Source: an uncultured Planctomycetaceae bacterium (lineage in GTDB: Bacteria; Planctomycetota; Planctomycetia; Planctomycetales; Planctomycetaceae). From it: a DNA stretch of 23,774 nucleotides. How positions within the stretch are numbered: position 1 is the first letter of the stretch; each line of letters opens with the position of its first letter. The notes beneath the pieces are model-generated. The model saw only the letters and a program-made list of their open reading frames with translations. It was not told where the DNA came from and made no database searches. The translations under genes and the position numbers were made by a program. Location: assembly GCA_903921605.1 (NCBI GenBank), contig CAIXQV010001055.1:1-23774 (forward strand), written 5' to 3'. Positions 23,355 through 23,774 of this stretch are shown in pieces.

Positions 23355-23774
23355 TCACTTCATAAGCAGCGTCGAGATCGCAGACTTAACCTCCGCCTCG
23401 CATGGCCCCGTGAGCGACCAGGTTTGCTCATAGCCGCCGCGATCCGTAAAGATCCGATCAGGCCCGTAATACCAGACTCCACATTCACCATATCCTGCAA
23501 CGCAGACGAAAGAACGCTTTGCCGCCTGCTGCTGAGCATACAACTGGAACTCAACAAACGGCTCGCCAGGCAGATGCAGGATCTCGAGTTCACCAATGCG
23601 CAGTCGACTCGCCTGCGCGACGTAGCCATCTCGCAGACGTTGACCAAATCCGGAGAACATCGCCGCCGTCAATCGTGTCGAGAATGCCTGCTCCGGTGCA
23701 AGCTGACTTTGCAGCAAACCTGGATTGAATGCTCCGTCCTCACGAACCGTGAAACCGATTGGCGCCGTGGCCCA
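23355..23774 (-). CDS. C-terminal part of a probable neutral/alkaline ceramidase-type protein (partial)
   Basis: The frame is open to the window edge, so the N-terminus is missing; at least 139 residues are visible. The TTG at 23717 is an internal leucine, not a start. The sequence 'RIGELEILHLPGEPFVEFQLYAQ' and 'VCVAGYGECGVWYYGPDRIFTDRGGYEQT' resembles the C-terminal end of planctomycete proteins carrying a neutral/alkaline non-lysosomal ceramidase N-terminal domain, from my memory of the family. It is unrelated in fold to the membrane ceramidase at 5465-6115. Assignment is tentative because the catalytic part lies outside the window. It converges on the cupin gene with a gap of 39 bases. Confidence 0.6.
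   Translation of the reverse strand, partial: WATAPIGFTVREDGAFNPGLLQSQLAPEQAFSTRLTAAMFSGFGQRLRDGYVAQASRLRIGELEILHLPGEPFVEFQLYAQQQAAKRSFVCVAGYGECGVWYYGPDRIFTDRGGYEQTWSLTGPCEAEVKSAISTLLMK

Noticed and set aside
5465..23774. A functional link between the two ceramidase-type genes at both ends of the window
   Set aside because: They belong to different folds and are about 17 kb apart with many unrelated genes between them, so the link is only in the name.

Overview
The window looks like a chromosomal piece of a planctomycete. This rests on the types of genes present (a sigma-54 activator of a planctomycete-like subtype, planctomycete-style redoxin proteins, an ABC-2 permease fused to a large soluble domain) and on several families of palindromic intergenic repeats of a kind I remember from planctomycete genomes. 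The species cannot be named from sequence alone. I see no rRNA, tRNA, CRISPR array, transposase or phage gene.

Layout. 1-1.7 kb: a secreted Ig-like/PapD-like protein (+). 1.7-3.5 kb: a frameshifted gene remnant and a sigma-54 dependent activator (-), with a palindromic repeat just upstream of the activator. 3.9-6.1 kb: a HemW-like radical SAM protein with an unusual cysteine spacing, followed by an integral-membrane alkaline-ceramidase-like hydrolase (+). 6.3-8.6 kb: three redox proteins on the minus strand (flavodoxin-like, TlpA-like thioredoxin with a long helical N-terminal region, thioredoxin-like lipoprotein). 8.6-9.4 kb: about 0.85 kb without a convincing gene. 9.4-16.8 kb: a tightly packed plus-strand operon of RDD, SpoIIM, polytopic membrane protein, DUF4129, DUF4350, (possible 29-residue ORF), MoxR ATPase and DUF58. 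17.0-17.6 kb: an acidic protein of unknown function (-). 17.8-22.8 kb: a minus-strand operon of a YtrA-type GntR repressor, an ABC ATPase and an ABC-2 permease fusion, with a clear promoter and perfect palindromic operator before gntR and repeat elements in both gaps between its genes. 23.0-23.8 kb: a cupin protein (+) and the C-terminal part of what is probably a neutral/alkaline ceramidase-type protein (-) that runs off the window.

How genes work together. The MoxR operon is the best-integrated unit. A AAA+ ATPase and its DUF58 (vWA-like) partner are co-translated with several membrane proteins (RDD, SpoIIM, DUF4129, DUF4350), matching a widespread but functionally undefined gene set; an envelope assembly or quality-control role is inference. 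The GntR-ABC operon looks like a self-regulated exporter or envelope-stress transporter. The redox trio may act in periplasmic thiol chemistry and electron transfer. The radical SAM/ceramidase pair could be a lipid-related unit.

The most noteworthy items are the repeat elements that fill operon gaps and corrupt predicted gene starts, the CX6CX2C radical SAM protein beside a ceramidase, the permease fusion, the operator/promoter of the ABC operon, and the full MoxR operon. I do not see a gene set that I can call a wholly new system with confidence.
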